Below, one piece after another: positions 1 through 7,709 of a DNA stretch of 64,000 bases; within the stretch, counting starts at the first letter, position 1, and the number at the start of each line of letters is the position of its first letter. The stretch comes from an uncultured Clostridia bacterium (GTDB lineage: Bacteria; Bacillota; Clostridia; Lachnospirales; Anaerotignaceae): NCBI GenBank assembly GCA_902477755.1, contig CABSIK010000005.1, positions 62,001 to 126,000 on the forward strand. The letters run 5' to 3'. A program made the translations under genes and the position numbers. The notes beneath the pieces were generated by a model, which did not search any database, was not told the origin of the DNA, and saw only the letters and a list, made by a program, of their open reading frames with translations.

Positions 1-29
1 GCCAATCTCTTTTTTATAGTCCGCCATAG

Positions 30-233
30 AAGTATAGAGGAGAGATATTTCCGGAAATCATAAGGAAGCTGAAAGCCATGGGCAATACCTTAAATCAGCT
101 GACGCTCCTTGCCCATCAAGGAAAAATCAGAACCATGAATTTTTGGAATTTTACGGAACAGGTGGCAGATATTTATGTGGAGATCTATGATCTGGCAAAG
201 AGGATATCTGAGTATTTTTACAGCGGTGTGTAA
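30..233 (+). pseudogene. MobC-like mobilization protein, C-terminal remnant
   Basis: The frame after an in-frame TAG (27-29) reads about 67 residues containing KLKAMGNTLNQLTLLAHQG. This is typical of the C-terminal part of plasmid/transposon MobC (relaxosome) proteins, which help a relaxase nick oriT. There is no start codon with a ribosome binding site, and the frame upstream of the stop gives no recognisable match. It is therefore a broken fragment, or a gene cut by both a stop and the window edge. The family assignment rests on the short conserved GN-LNQ-A motif only. Confidence 0.45.
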
Positions 234-263
234 TCAAAAGCAGAATGCAGGTGCTTTGCAGGT

Positions 264-422
264 GCTATGCAATATGTCATGGAGCCGAGAAAAACCGTTG
301 ACAGAGAAAGAAATCTGGTGACGGGCATCAACTGCGCTGCCTTTGTGGAAATGATGACCACAAAACGGCAGTTCAAAAAGAACAGACGGCAGACAATCAG
401 TACAGGGGATTTTGGAAAATGA
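264..422 (+). pseudogene. Relaxase (MobA/VirD2-type) N-terminal remnant
   Basis: The frame reads AMQYVMEPRKTVDRE followed by LVTGINCAAFVEMMTTKRQF. This matches the early part of mobilization relaxases (QYV-P-KT, then SGINC and a TK-F motif), the enzymes that nick oriT before conjugative transfer. The three-histidine motif that should follow is missing, because the frame stops at 420-422 as the recombinase fragment begins in another frame. About 50 residues of an expected 400-500 remain, so the piece is non-functional. Confidence 0.5.
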
Positions 423-948
423 TTTCTATATTGGTACATTAAGGCAGGGGAAATATACCAGAAAACGCATCAATGGTCCAGAAATCAAGAAAGATGAACT
501 GGATCATATTGTCTTTGAAAATCACCACGAAGCCACCATAGACAAGCAGACCTTCGCCATGGCACAGGAACAGCGAAAGAAAAGAACCCGTTCCAATTAC
601 AGAGGAATCAAGAAATATGACAATGTGTATTCTGGATTTCTCTACTGCGGTGACTGCGGCAGCCCCATGTTTTCCATGAGCCGAAGTGATTTGAAGCCTG
701 CCTATCTCTGCGGCACCTATCACAAACGTGGGCGGAAAGGATGCACCAGCCATCATATCCGTGTGGATTTGCTGGATGGTATTTTGAAAGAATATATCCT
801 GAAAATTAGAGGGAATTCTGGAGCGGCTGAATGTGTCTTTGAAGACGAAGAAGCGGCTGAAGTAGCAGCGACCATTGAAAAAATGATTACTGAAGCTGTT
901 TTGGATATTTCTGTTCCCCCAAAAGCGATTTTTTGCAGCAATAGATAG
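412..948 (+). pseudogene. Large serine recombinase, C-terminal fragment
   Basis: About 178 codons match the Recombinase domain plus zinc-ribbon of large serine integrases of the TnpX/TndX kind. Visible are NDFYIGTLRQGKYTRK, the segment around FENHHEATIDKQTF, and a Cys pair in YCGDCGSPM followed by later C-GT and GC-SH positions of the zinc ribbon. The N-terminal catalytic resolvase domain with its active Ser is absent. The C-terminal coiled coil degenerates after EYILKIRG. Such enzymes excise and integrate mobilizable transposons; this copy cannot catalyse anything. The first codon used, a TTG at 412, is arbitrary. Confidence 0.75.
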
Positions 949-955
949 GAAAAAT

Positions 956-986
956 GCTCGGAGAAGCAGTTCTTCGGGCGTTTTTT
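956..986 (+). terminator. Intrinsic terminator after the recombinase remnant
   Basis: A 10-bp stem (956-965 with 970-979, G-T wobbles allowed) and a 4-base loop are followed by a run of six T. Confidence 0.8.
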
Positions 987-1034
987 ATGTGGAAACGGAA
1001 AAAATCTCCATCTGCGGAAAGAAATCTTATTTTT

Positions 1035-1064
1035 ACATAAATGTGCGTTCTTTGGTTCATAATA
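1035..1064 (+). promoter_or_regulatory. Candidate SigG promoter of spoVT
   Basis: ACATA at 1035-1039 and CATAATA at 1058-1064 are separated by 18 bases. The -10 fits the forespore SigG consensus CATnnTA exactly and the -35 fits GnATR except at its first base. spoVT is SigG-dependent in Bacillus subtilis, which supports the reading. The leader to the start codon is about 45 nt. Confidence 0.45.
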
Positions 1065-1114
1065 ACTCTGAACAACCGACCGACGGAGGTTGGACACAGA
1101 GGAGGACAAAGAAC

Positions 1115-1660
1115 ATGAGAGCAACTGGCATTGTCAGAAGAATTGATGACTTGGGAAGAGTAGTGATTCCAAAGGAAATCCGCCGTACACTCAGGATTCG
1201 GGAAGGCGACCCTTTGGAAATTTTCACAGATAGAGAAGGCGAAATCATTTTGAAGAAATATTCCCCCATTGGGGAGTTGGGGGCATTTGCCAAGGAATAC
1301 GCCGAAAGCCTTGCCCAGACAGCAGGGCATGTGACCTGTATCGTGGATAAAGACCGCATCATTGCCGTTTCCGGCGGCTCAAAAAAAGATTTTTTGGAAA
1401 AACGCATCAGTCCGGAAATGGAAGAATGCATCAACAAGCGCACGCCTTTTGCGGCAGAAGCTGGGGATGGGCAGTTTGTACCGGTACTCCATGACGGTGA
1501 CGGCGGTGAATATCCTTATCAGTTGATGGTGCCCATCATTGCAGAAGGTGATGCGTTGGGTGCGGTGCTGTTTCTTTCCAAAGAGCAGAAAATGGGCGAA
1601 GTGGAAGGGAAACTGGCACAGACTGCCGCAGGATTTTTGGGTAAACAGATGGAACCTTGA
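1115..1660 (+). CDS. spoVT: Stage V sporulation protein T (AbrB-family regulator)
   Basis: SpoVT is a forespore transcription factor that tunes SigG-dependent genes. The 181-residue product is close to the usual 178. Residues 1-50 form the swapped-hairpin AbrB DNA-binding domain (MRATGIVRRIDDLGRVVIPK, then IRRTLRIREGDPLEIF). Residues 60-175 look like the GAF-type sensor domain that distinguishes SpoVT from AbrB and Abh. The ATG at 1115 was chosen because GAGGAGG lies 8-10 bases upstream; the open frame reaches back to about 989 without another ribosome binding site. It is a single-gene unit with its own SigG-like promoter and a strong terminator. Confidence 0.93.
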   Translation: MRATGIVRRIDDLGRVVIPKEIRRTLRIREGDPLEIFTDREGEIILKKYSPIGELGAFAKEYAESLAQTAGHVTCIVDKDRIIAVSGGSKKDFLEKRISPEMEECINKRTPFAAEAGDGQFVPVLHDGDGGEYPYQLMVPIIAEGDALGAVLFLSKEQKMGEVEGKLAQTAAGFLGKQMEP

Positions 1661-1696
1661 GAAAAAGTTCTTTCTGTTCCATCGGCAAGCAAACAT

Positions 1697-1741
1697 AGCT
1701 GAAATCCTTGAAATACAAGGGATTTCAGCTATTCTTTTTTT
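1697..1741 (+). terminator. Intrinsic terminator of spoVT
   Basis: A 14-15 bp stem (1697-1710 with 1716-1730) of the AGCTGAAATCC type precedes a T-rich tail. The same stem sequence recurs in several terminators of this window. Confidence 0.85.
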
Positions 1742-1828
1742 AAAATGAAAAAGGACATGGGAAGGTTTTTATGCGTTGCCAGTACATTAGAAATGTGGTA
1801 CCCTGTAAGACAAGACAGGAGGTGCGAC

Positions 1829-2761
1829 ATGCATCATTACTTTATCATCAATCCGGCGGCAGGTCAGGGGAAAGCGGCAAAGCTGGTGCCTGCCATTGGG
1901 GAATACATGGAAGGGGAAGGACTGCCTTTTACCATCTATCAGACAAAGGGTGTGGGGGACGCCATGGCTTATGTGCGGTATATGGCAAAGAAAGGCCCTG
2001 CGCGGTTTTATGCCTGTGGTGGCGACGGCACCCTTAATGAAGTGGTCAATGGGCTGAAAAATCATCCTCAATGTGAAGTGGCGCTGATTCCGGCAGGAAC
2101 GGGCAACGATTTTCTGCGGAATTTTACCAATATGGAAAATTTTCAGGATATTGCCGCACAGGTGGCAGGAGAAGCCGTTTCCATAGACGTATTGCAGGTA
2201 AACGGCAGACGTGTGGTAAACATGACAAATACAGGTTTTGACAGTGCTGTGGTGGCACAGGCGGCAAAGCTGAAGAAAATCCCTTTTATCGCAGGGCCAT
2301 TGGCTTATGTGCTGGCGGTGGCGGTGCTGTTCTGCCGTCCCATGGGGAAAGACCTTTCCTTCCGTACGGATAACGGCAAAGAAGCAAGGGGGAAATTTCT
2401 CTTGACTGCCCTTGCCAACGGTAAGTTTTACGGCGGTGGATTTTGCCCTGCACCCATGGCGAAAATCAATGACGGCAAACTGGAGTTGGTGGCAGTGCGG
2501 AAAGTATCCAGATGGCGGTTCCTTCATTTGGTAGGAGCCTTCCGCAAGGGAACTTATTTGCAGGAACCAGCGGCGGAAAAACTGGTATTTCAGGACTGCT
2601 GCACACGGGTACATATCCACGCAAAAGAAACCCAGAAGCTCAGCATGGACGGGGAAATTGTGCCTTTTACCCATCTGGAAGTGACGGTGGAAAAAGGCGG
2701 ACTTTCCTTTGTAGTGCCAAAGGGCAGTGAATTATTAGAAGAAAGGGACGTGATGGAATGA
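1829..2761 (+). CDS. Diacylglycerol/lipid kinase family protein (YegS/DgkB-like)
   Basis: The 310-residue protein belongs to the DAGK-catalytic family. It probably phosphorylates a lipid such as diacylglycerol on the inner face of the membrane and so recycles phospholipid. It shows NPAAGQGKA near the N-terminus, the nucleotide-binding GGDGT at 64-68 and GTGNDF at 90-95, then the beta-sandwich C-terminal half ending in MDGEIV. The ATG at 1829 follows AGGAGGTG by 5-6 bases; the frame is open further upstream but without a ribosome binding site. The stop overlaps the next start (ATGA), so the pair is translationally coupled. The exact substrate is not visible. Confidence 0.88.
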   Translation: MHHYFIINPAAGQGKAAKLVPAIGEYMEGEGLPFTIYQTKGVGDAMAYVRYMAKKGPARFYACGGDGTLNEVVNGLKNHPQCEVALIPAGTGNDFLRNFTNMENFQDIAAQVAGEAVSIDVLQVNGRRVVNMTNTGFDSAVVAQAAKLKKIPFIAGPLAYVLAVAVLFCRPMGKDLSFRTDNGKEARGKFLLTALANGKFYGGGFCPAPMAKINDGKLELVAVRKVSRWRFLHLVGAFRKGTYLQEPAAEKLVFQDCCTRVHIHAKETQKLSMDGEIVPFTHLEVTVEKGGLSFVVPKGSELLEERDVME

Positions 2762-2988
2762 TTCACCAAGGCGGATATTATCTTCATTATAAAAACAAAC
2801 TGTATCGTGCCGTAGGCGTGGCGAAACATTCGGAAACGCTGGAAGAACTGGTGGTTTATGAACCCCAGTACGGAGAAGGGGGCTTGTGGGTGCGCCCGCT
2901 AGACATGTTTCTGGAAAATGTCACAGTGGAAGGAAAAGAAGTGCCCAGATTTCGTTATGTAGGCATGGAAAAGCCTGAAGGGTATTAA
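2758..2988 (+). CDS. DUF1653 domain protein
   Basis: This 76-residue protein matches DUF1653 over its whole length: HYKNKLYRAVGVAKHSETLE, then LVVYEPQYG and LWVRPLDMF. Proteins of this family are short, soluble and of unknown function, often next to metabolic or housekeeping genes. It overlaps the lipid kinase gene by four bases, so it is read from the same transcript. No membrane segment or catalytic motif is seen. Confidence 0.88.
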   Translation: MIHQGGYYLHYKNKLYRAVGVAKHSETLEELVVYEPQYGEGGLWVRPLDMFLENVTVEGKEVPRFRYVGMEKPEGY

Positions 2989-2990
2989 AA

Positions 2991-3026
2991 AAACGGAAGA
3001 TTTCCTTTTGAAATCTTCCGTTTTTT
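2991..3026. terminator. Bidirectional intrinsic terminator
   Basis: A perfect 14-bp stem (2991-3004 with 3010-3023) lies between convergent genes. T runs on both strands allow it to end the DUF1653 transcript and the minus-strand hydrolase transcript. Confidence 0.88.
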
Positions 3027-3030
3027 ATGG

Positions 3031-3768
3031 TCATTTTTCGTACTGCGCCATGAATTTTTTCAGGTTATTGTAAAACACATCTTCCATTTCTTTTTCCGTC
3101 AGTCCGCTGGTGAGGACTTTCTGCATCTCAATGGTGGGATGATGGAAAGGGGCGTCGGTGCCGAAGAAAATCCGGTCACTGCCTACGGTTTCGTAGGCTT
3201 CTTTGATTTTGGAATTCATGGGCATGCCGGACATTTCCAGATAAAGATTGGAATAACGTCTTGCCATTTTCAAAGCGGCGTCAATATAGACACCATGCCC
3301 ATGTCCCATGTGAATCATGACCATATTTACATCAGGGAACCGTTCTGCCAGCAGGGCAATGCTCCATGGCAGGGAGAAAGGCGCGTGACCGCTGTGGATG
3401 AAAACGGGAATATGCAGGTCTCTGGCGGTTTCCATAATAGGGTCAAGACATTCTGCGTCTGCCACATAAGCATGGCGAAGGGGATTGAGCTTAATGCCGG
3501 AAAAACCCTTGTTCTGTACCAGATCATAAATTTCAGCAACAGATTTTTCTCCCTCCAAGGGATTGGCGTATACCAAAGCCCAAAAACGGTCTGGATATGC
3601 TTCCATGGCTTCTGCGGTACGGAAATTATCGTCACTTCCCGTACTGCAAAGAACGGTTTTTTCGATTTCGCAGGCATCCATCTGCTGTACCAATTCTTCA
3701 GCGGTGATGGCTACATTTGCCCAGCCGCCGAAGGTGCCCACATGGGCATGTGCGTCTAATTTTTTCAT
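3031..3768 (-). CDS. Amidohydrolase-family metal-dependent hydrolase
   Basis: This 245-residue TIM-barrel protein is of the amidohydrolase-2 type. The metal-binding HAHVG stands at residues 7-11. Further His residues lie in HSGHAPFSL and IHMGHGHG, and a metal/acid Asp in GTDAPFHHP near the C-terminus. These fit a one- or two-metal hydrolase or decarboxylase, but the substrate cannot be read from sequence. The start lies only 4 bases from the end of the upstream transporter gene, so the two are probably cotranscribed and the enzyme may act on whatever that transporter brings in. It is shorter than many relatives (about 270-330). Confidence 0.85.
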   Translation of the reverse strand: MKKLDAHAHVGTFGGWANVAITAEELVQQMDACEIEKTVLCSTGSDDNFRTAEAMEAYPDRFWALVYANPLEGEKSVAEIYDLVQNKGFSGIKLNPLRHAYVADAECLDPIMETARDLHIPVFIHSGHAPFSLPWSIALLAERFPDVNMVMIHMGHGHGVYIDAALKMARRYSNLYLEMSGMPMNSKIKEAYETVGSDRIFFGTDAPFHHPTIEMQKVLTSGLTEKEMEDVFYNNLKKFMAQYEK

Positions 3769-3772
3769 ATAT

Positions 3773-4267
3773 TTACATCTCCTTTACTTTTCGCAAGATG
3801 CCAGTGGTGCCCAGAACGCCCACGAATATAGAAGTCAGTACAAGACCAAAAGCTGTCTGTATCAGAAGCCCCGGTGTCATGACCATGGCAGTGGCAAAGC
3901 CATAATAGAAAATCTTCACAGCTGTGTAGCCCATGATTTGGAAAACACCTCCCAGCACTGCGCCAAGCAGCCAATTTCCCTTGTGATGCCATTTGTCGAT
4001 GACATAGCCCATGATAAGCGCCATAACAGCTTTGATGAGAAAAGTGGGCAGTACCCACTGCATATAGCCCCCCAACAGGTCAGCCAGTGCGGCGCCGATG
4101 CCCCCAGCCCATGCGCCTTTTTTGCCGCCCAAAAGCAATACACTGATGAGAATCATACAGTCCCCCAGATGGCTGTACCCGTTTGGCCCCGGTATTTTCA
4201 GCACATATATGGCCACAAATACCAATGCCGCCATGACGGCAGTTTTTGTCAGTTCTTTCGTTTGCAA
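3773..4267 (-). CDS. ECF-type transporter substrate-binding (S) component
   Basis: The 164-residue protein is very hydrophobic with five to six membrane segments. It carries the LGDCMILISVLLLGGKKGA and GGIGAALADLLGGY blocks typical of S components of energy-coupling factor vitamin transporters, which capture a vitamin or precursor for a shared EcfT/EcfA module. No EcfA/T genes are in the window. I prefer the TTG start at 4267 because AAGGGAAGGG lies just upstream. The frame is open further back, but the extension would translate the operator region. The substrate (thiamin, pyridoxine or folate precursors are all possible) is not identifiable. Confidence 0.75.
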   Translation of the reverse strand: MQTKELTKTAVMAALVFVAIYVLKIPGPNGYSHLGDCMILISVLLLGGKKGAWAGGIGAALADLLGGYMQWVLPTFLIKAVMALIMGYVIDKWHHKGNWLLGAVLGGVFQIMGYTAVKIFYYGFATAMVMTPGLLIQTAFGLVLTSIFVGVLGTTGILRKVKEM

Positions 4268-4355
4268 AGTATCCCTTCCCTTCTTGTATGTGTTTATGCA
4301 CAAGAGGATACCAGAAACTGGAAGGAGAAACCAGAGAATACCAAAACATAACAAG

Positions 4356-4400
4356 AAATGTATGGATACAATTATATATAAATGTATGGGTACAATCCAA
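4356..4400 (-). promoter_or_regulatory. Promoter with two tandem palindromic operators
   Basis: On the minus strand TTGGAT (4400-4395) and TATAAT (4376-4371) are spaced by 18 bases. Two 17-base direct repeats, 4356-4372 (AAATGTATGGATACAAT) and 4380-4396 (one change), are set 24 bp apart. Each is centred on the palindrome TGTATGGATACA or its one-mismatch form. One copy sits in the spacer and the other starts at the -10, which suggests repression by a dimeric regulator such as a GntR-type protein. Confidence 0.65.
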
Positions 4401-4406
4401 GACGAC

Positions 4407-4442
4407 AAAAAAAGCCGAAAAACTTTTCAGATTCTCGGCTTT
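4407..4442 (-). terminator. Intrinsic terminator of the DUF4364 gene
   Basis: On the minus strand AAAGCCGA (4442-4435) pairs with TCGGCTTT (4418-4411) and is followed by a run of T. Confidence 0.7.
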
Positions 4443-4454
4443 GTATTTCTGTAT

Positions 4455-5066
4455 TTAGGCTTCCTCTGCTTCATCTTCCACAGGGGCAGGGAAATTCTGT
4501 TCCTTGGCTTTGAAGCCGCCGCCTTCCGCTTCGGTGTTTTTCACCAGAGAAGTAAGGATGGTGCCATAAAGATGGCTCACGTTTTTCCGCCAGTTCCGGC
4601 AGATAGCCAGCGCCTGCTGTTTGGAAACAACGGAAACGCTGATTTCCATGAGGACGTTGCCATCGTCGTCGTTCAGACCGCATTTTACCAGAAAATCGTC
4701 GTTGATTTCCGGAAAATAATTGGCGGTAACGGCATATTCCGCACGGATGCGCTTGCTGTTTTCCTGCACATAAGTGTTGATTTCGTTTTTGGCGTGTTCG
4801 GAAATGTGGTTCAGAAAGTAATTGACGATTTCGTCGCCTTCGTCAGTGAGGGTATAGCGTGTGTTGTTCTGCTCCCATGATTTTTCCAGCCAGCCGGCGT
4901 CCACCAGTTCTGTCAGATACTGCTGGATGGAAAAATAGTCCATATAATTTTTTTCCAGCAAAAACTGGCAAATCTCACTGTTTGACAAAGCAATGCCCAT
5001 TTTCTGCAAAAGATGCAGGATAATCAGCTTATGCTCCGCTAACTGCCGAATGGATTCTTCGGACAT
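4455..5066 (-). CDS. DUF4364 family protein (winged-helix-like)
   Basis: The 203-residue protein fits DUF4364, a Clostridia family with a winged-helix-like N-terminal half (LHLLQKMGIALSNSEICQFL, then YLTELVDAGWLEK and YTLTDEGDEIV) and an alpha/beta C-terminal half. The fold suggests a small regulator or protein-interaction module, but no function is established. The end is acidic (PVEDEAEEA). It has its own start signals (GGGGGG just before the ATG) and a terminator, so it looks monocistronic. Confidence 0.85.
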   Translation of the reverse strand: MSEESIRQLAEHKLIILHLLQKMGIALSNSEICQFLLEKNYMDYFSIQQYLTELVDAGWLEKSWEQNNTRYTLTDEGDEIVNYFLNHISEHAKNEINTYVQENSKRIRAEYAVTANYFPEINDDFLVKCGLNDDDGNVLMEISVSVVSKQQALAICRNWRKNVSHLYGTILTSLVKNTEAEGGGFKAKEQNFPAPVEDEAEEA

Positions 5067-5098
5067 GGAAAACCCCCCTTTCTGTATTGCTAACCCTA

Positions 5099-5107
5099 AT
5101 CATAACA
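5099..5107 (-). promoter_or_regulatory. Possible extended -10 promoter for the DUF4364 gene
   Basis: The minus strand reads TGTTATGAT, an extended -10 (TGn plus TATGAT), about 35 bases before the start codon. No good -35 is seen. Confidence 0.35.
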
Positions 5108-5166
5108 TATTTTTGTGAAAAGAAAAACACAAAATACGAAAAAAATCGAAAAACAGCGGTTTTTGC

Positions 5167-6087
5167 CTATTTTTCCGCAAAGTCCATGCCCTGACGGATG
5201 CATTTCTGCCGCAGGGTCTTATGGATGGTGTTGAGAACATGGCGCTTGTTCAGGCTCCACAAAGGCGCCAAGAGAATGTTTTTGTCCCCGTCACCTGTGA
5301 GCCGATGCAGGACGATATCTGGACGCAGACGGGCGATGCAGGCGCAGAGCAAGTCAATATATTCCTCCAGTGTCAACGGGGTATACTGTCCGCTGCGGTA
5401 CAGCTTTGCTAAATCCGTATGCTCTAAAACATGAAGCAGTTGCAGCTTCACCCCTTCAATGGGCAGGCTGTTGATGTAGTCCATGGTTTCCAGCAAATCT
5501 TCTTTTGTTTCCCCCGGCAGTCCCACAATGACATGAGCCACCACAGAAATGTCATGGGCGGCAAGGCGTTTCACAGCGTCAGTGAAAACGTCGTTGTCAT
5601 ATCCACGCCGGATGAAATGGGCAGAGGTTTCTTTTGCTGTTTGCAGTCCCAATTCCACCCAAAGCTTTGTTTTGCCCTTCAGTTCCGCCAGCAGTTCCAC
5701 CACATCTTCTCCCAGACAGTCAGGACGGGTGGCGATGGAAAGCCCCACAATGTCCGGCTGGGACAGGGCTTCTTCGTACTTCTGCCGCAGGGTATCCACA
5801 GGGGCGTATGTATTGGTGAATGCCTGAAAGTAGGCGATGTACTGGGGATGCTCCCACTTGGCGGAAGTCTGGGATTTCCCCTTTGCGATTTGCTCCTTGA
5901 TGGAAAGGGCGGCACTTTCGGCAAAATCACCGGAGCCGCCTGCGGAGCAGAACAGACAGCCGCCGGTGCCGATGGTGCCGTCACGGTTGGGGCAGGTGAA
6001 ACCGCCATCCAATGAGATTTTGGCAGTTTTGCCGCCGAACAGGTTTCGGTAATAGGTATTCAGGTCACGATAAGGTTTTTCGTCCAT
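5167..6087 (-). CDS. Radical SAM protein, TIGR01212/YtqA type
   Basis: The 306-residue protein has the 4Fe-4S ligands C32, C44 and C47 in CPNRDGTIGTGGCLFC, the unusual long-spaced cluster motif of TIGR01212. The rest is a radical SAM TIM barrel (NTYAPVDTLRQKYEEAL, then VGLSIATRPDCL and VELGLQTA). The reaction is not established; relatives are annotated as Elp3/MiaB-like radical SAM enzymes. The ATG at 6087 follows AGAAAGGCGG; an upstream extension is possible but lacks a ribosome binding site. It overlaps the preceding gene by 23 bp, so the two are coupled. Confidence 0.87.
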   Translation of the reverse strand: MDEKPYRDLNTYYRNLFGGKTAKISLDGGFTCPNRDGTIGTGGCLFCSAGGSGDFAESAALSIKEQIAKGKSQTSAKWEHPQYIAYFQAFTNTYAPVDTLRQKYEEALSQPDIVGLSIATRPDCLGEDVVELLAELKGKTKLWVELGLQTAKETSAHFIRRGYDNDVFTDAVKRLAAHDISVVAHVIVGLPGETKEDLLETMDYINSLPIEGVKLQLLHVLEHTDLAKLYRSGQYTPLTLEEYIDLLCACIARLRPDIVLHRLTGDGDKNILLAPLWSLNKRHVLNTIHKTLRQKCIRQGMDFAEK

Positions 6088-6490
6088 AACAAAACCGCCT
6101 TTCTTTTGGTTTATCCATTTGTTTCTGCCGCAGGTTTTCGCAGACATCCATCACATGCTGCCAAAGGACATCGTCTTTCCCTGCCGCCAGCAGCAAAAAG
6201 AGAAAATCCGTCTTGGTGCTTTCCAGAAAATCCTCTGCTTCCGCTGGATTTTTCGCCAGCAGGAATTTTTCCAGACTGTCTGCCGTCAATGCCATGGGGA
6301 TGCAGCTTTCCATTTGGGTCAGTATGCCGCCGACGGTATCTTTGCCGCAGGGCAGGGCAGAAAGGTGATGATACAAAGCATGGCTGTTGAAAAAATACAG
6401 ATTGCCAGCCTGCCAGTCATTCAGACTTTGTCGCAGCAGAGAGAAACAGCCGCAAAGAGTTTTGCGGCTTATGATTTCATGGGTTTCCAT
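6065..6490 (-). CDS. Conserved-looking hypothetical protein
   Basis: I do not recognise this 141-residue protein. It is soluble, largely helical and rich in Leu, Cys and Phe (FLFLLLAAGKDDVLWQHV near the C-terminus), with no signal peptide or catalytic signature. The ATG at 6490 was chosen because GGAGG lies 9 bases upstream; another ATG 6 bases earlier is too close. It overlaps the radical SAM gene and follows the aminotransferase gene by about 76 bp in the same direction. It is likely an operon partner, perhaps of the radical SAM enzyme. Confidence 0.6.
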   Translation of the reverse strand: METHEIISRKTLCGCFSLLRQSLNDWQAGNLYFFNSHALYHHLSALPCGKDTVGGILTQMESCIPMALTADSLEKFLLAKNPAEAEDFLESTKTDFLFLLLAAGKDDVLWQHVMDVCENLRQKQMDKPKERRFCYGRKTLS

Positions 6491-6566
6491 TGCCATTATC
6501 CTCCGAAAAAATGTTGTATTTCTTCCCTAGGATATGTGGTTTTGAAAGATTTATATTGTCAGTTTT

Positions 6567-7673
6567 TTACGCTTCTTCTACCAGTTTTTTCAATTCAGAA
6601 AGGAGCATGGCGTTGTCCTCGGGACGGAGGATGCAGAAACGCAGGAAGCTTTCATCCAGAAAGGCGAAGCTGGAAGCATCACGAATGAGCATTTTTTTCA
6701 CGATGAGTTTTTCAAAAAGCTCTGCGGCAGTGATTTTGTCTGTCAGCAGCTTCAGCAGAATGAAGTTGGCAGAGGAAGGATATGCCTTGATGTTTTTCCA
6801 TGTGGAAAGCTCCTCCAGAGCCTTTCTGCGTTCGTCGGAAATGAGTTTCTTTGTGGTATCATGGAATGCTTTATCTGTGAAAAGACGTTCGCCGGCAAAA
6901 GCAGCCAGAGAGTTCACGCTCCAAGGGTCTTGGTTGGTCTGAAGACGGTTACGGAAAGCTTCGTTGGAAGATACGCCGTAGCCCAGACGGATGCCCGGTG
7001 CCGCAAAGAATTTAGATGTACCACGAATGACAAAGAGGTTGTCAAACTCCGCAGCCAGAGGAATGGCACAGATTTCATCCAAATTATCGGCAAATTCCAG
7101 ATAGGTTTCGTCAATCATGACAGAAGCCCCTGTTTCTTTGCAGTGGGTCAGGATGGTGCGCAGCTGGGATACAGTCAAAGCGGAGCCTGTAGGGTTATTG
7201 GGGTTGCAGGCAACGAACATGCCGATTTCCGGTGTCAATGCCGCCAGCAGGGCATCCAAATCAATGACAAAGTTATCCTCTGCTTTCAGAGGGAAATAAT
7301 CGAATGTGCCGCCGGTGAGGGAAACTTCTCGTTCGTATTCGCTGTAAGCAGGGCCCATGATGAGGCTTTTTTTCGCGTTGACAGTTTTGATGAATGTACC
7401 AATCAGTTCTGTGGAGCCATTGCCCACCACGATATGCTCCGGATTTGCGCCGGTGTATGCGCCGATGGCTGCACGGAGGGCAGTATAGTGCTTGTCTGGA
7501 TAAGTGGAAATGATGTCCAGATTCTGGGCAAGAGCTGTTTTCACAGATTCAGGAAAGCCCAGAGGGTTGATGTTGCCGCTGAAATCCAGAATTTCTGCTT
7601 TGGGGATGCCGTATTTTCTTTCGATGGCGTCCAGATCGCCGCCATGCTGATGCATCAGAGGTTTTGTTTCCAT
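6567..7673 (-). CDS. PLP aminotransferase, CobD/HisC-like
   Basis: This 368-residue fold-type I PLP enzyme opens with HQHGGDLDAIERKYGIP and LDFSGNINPLGFP, the signature of threonine-phosphate decarboxylase (CobD) and the related histidinol-phosphate aminotransferases. It has NPNNPTGS for cofactor binding, an Asp in MIDETYLEF, and the Schiff-base Lys in RGTSKFFAAPGIRLGYG. CobD makes aminopropanol phosphate for cobamides, but no cobalamin or histidine genes are nearby, so the substrate is open. It lies 36 bp after a gene for an unknown 518-residue protein in the same operon. Confidence 0.85.
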   Translation of the reverse strand: METKPLMHQHGGDLDAIERKYGIPKAEILDFSGNINPLGFPESVKTALAQNLDIISTYPDKHYTALRAAIGAYTGANPEHIVVGNGSTELIGTFIKTVNAKKSLIMGPAYSEYEREVSLTGGTFDYFPLKAEDNFVIDLDALLAALTPEIGMFVACNPNNPTGSALTVSQLRTILTHCKETGASVMIDETYLEFADNLDEICAIPLAAEFDNLFVIRGTSKFFAAPGIRLGYGVSSNEAFRNRLQTNQDPWSVNSLAAFAGERLFTDKAFHDTTKKLISDERRKALEELSTWKNIKAYPSSANFILLKLLTDKITAAELFEKLIVKKMLIRDASSFAFLDESFLRFCILRPEDNAMLLSELKKLVEEA

Positions 7674-7709
7674 GATTTATCTTAAGTCCCTTCTAAATAT
7701 ATAATTTAT

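Larger units (their letters stand above)
1..955 (+). mobile_element. Decayed mobilizable element (Tn4451-like remnant)
   Basis: Three truncated genes stand in a row: a MobC-like C-terminus, a short relaxase N-terminal stretch and the C-terminal half of a large serine recombinase. In intact Tn4451-type elements the mobilization genes and the recombinase are separated by cargo. Here a relaxase frame runs directly into a recombinase frame near position 410, so an internal deletion is likely. The terminator at 956-986 closes the scar. The left boundary lies outside the window and no attachment site could be identified. Confidence 0.5.
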
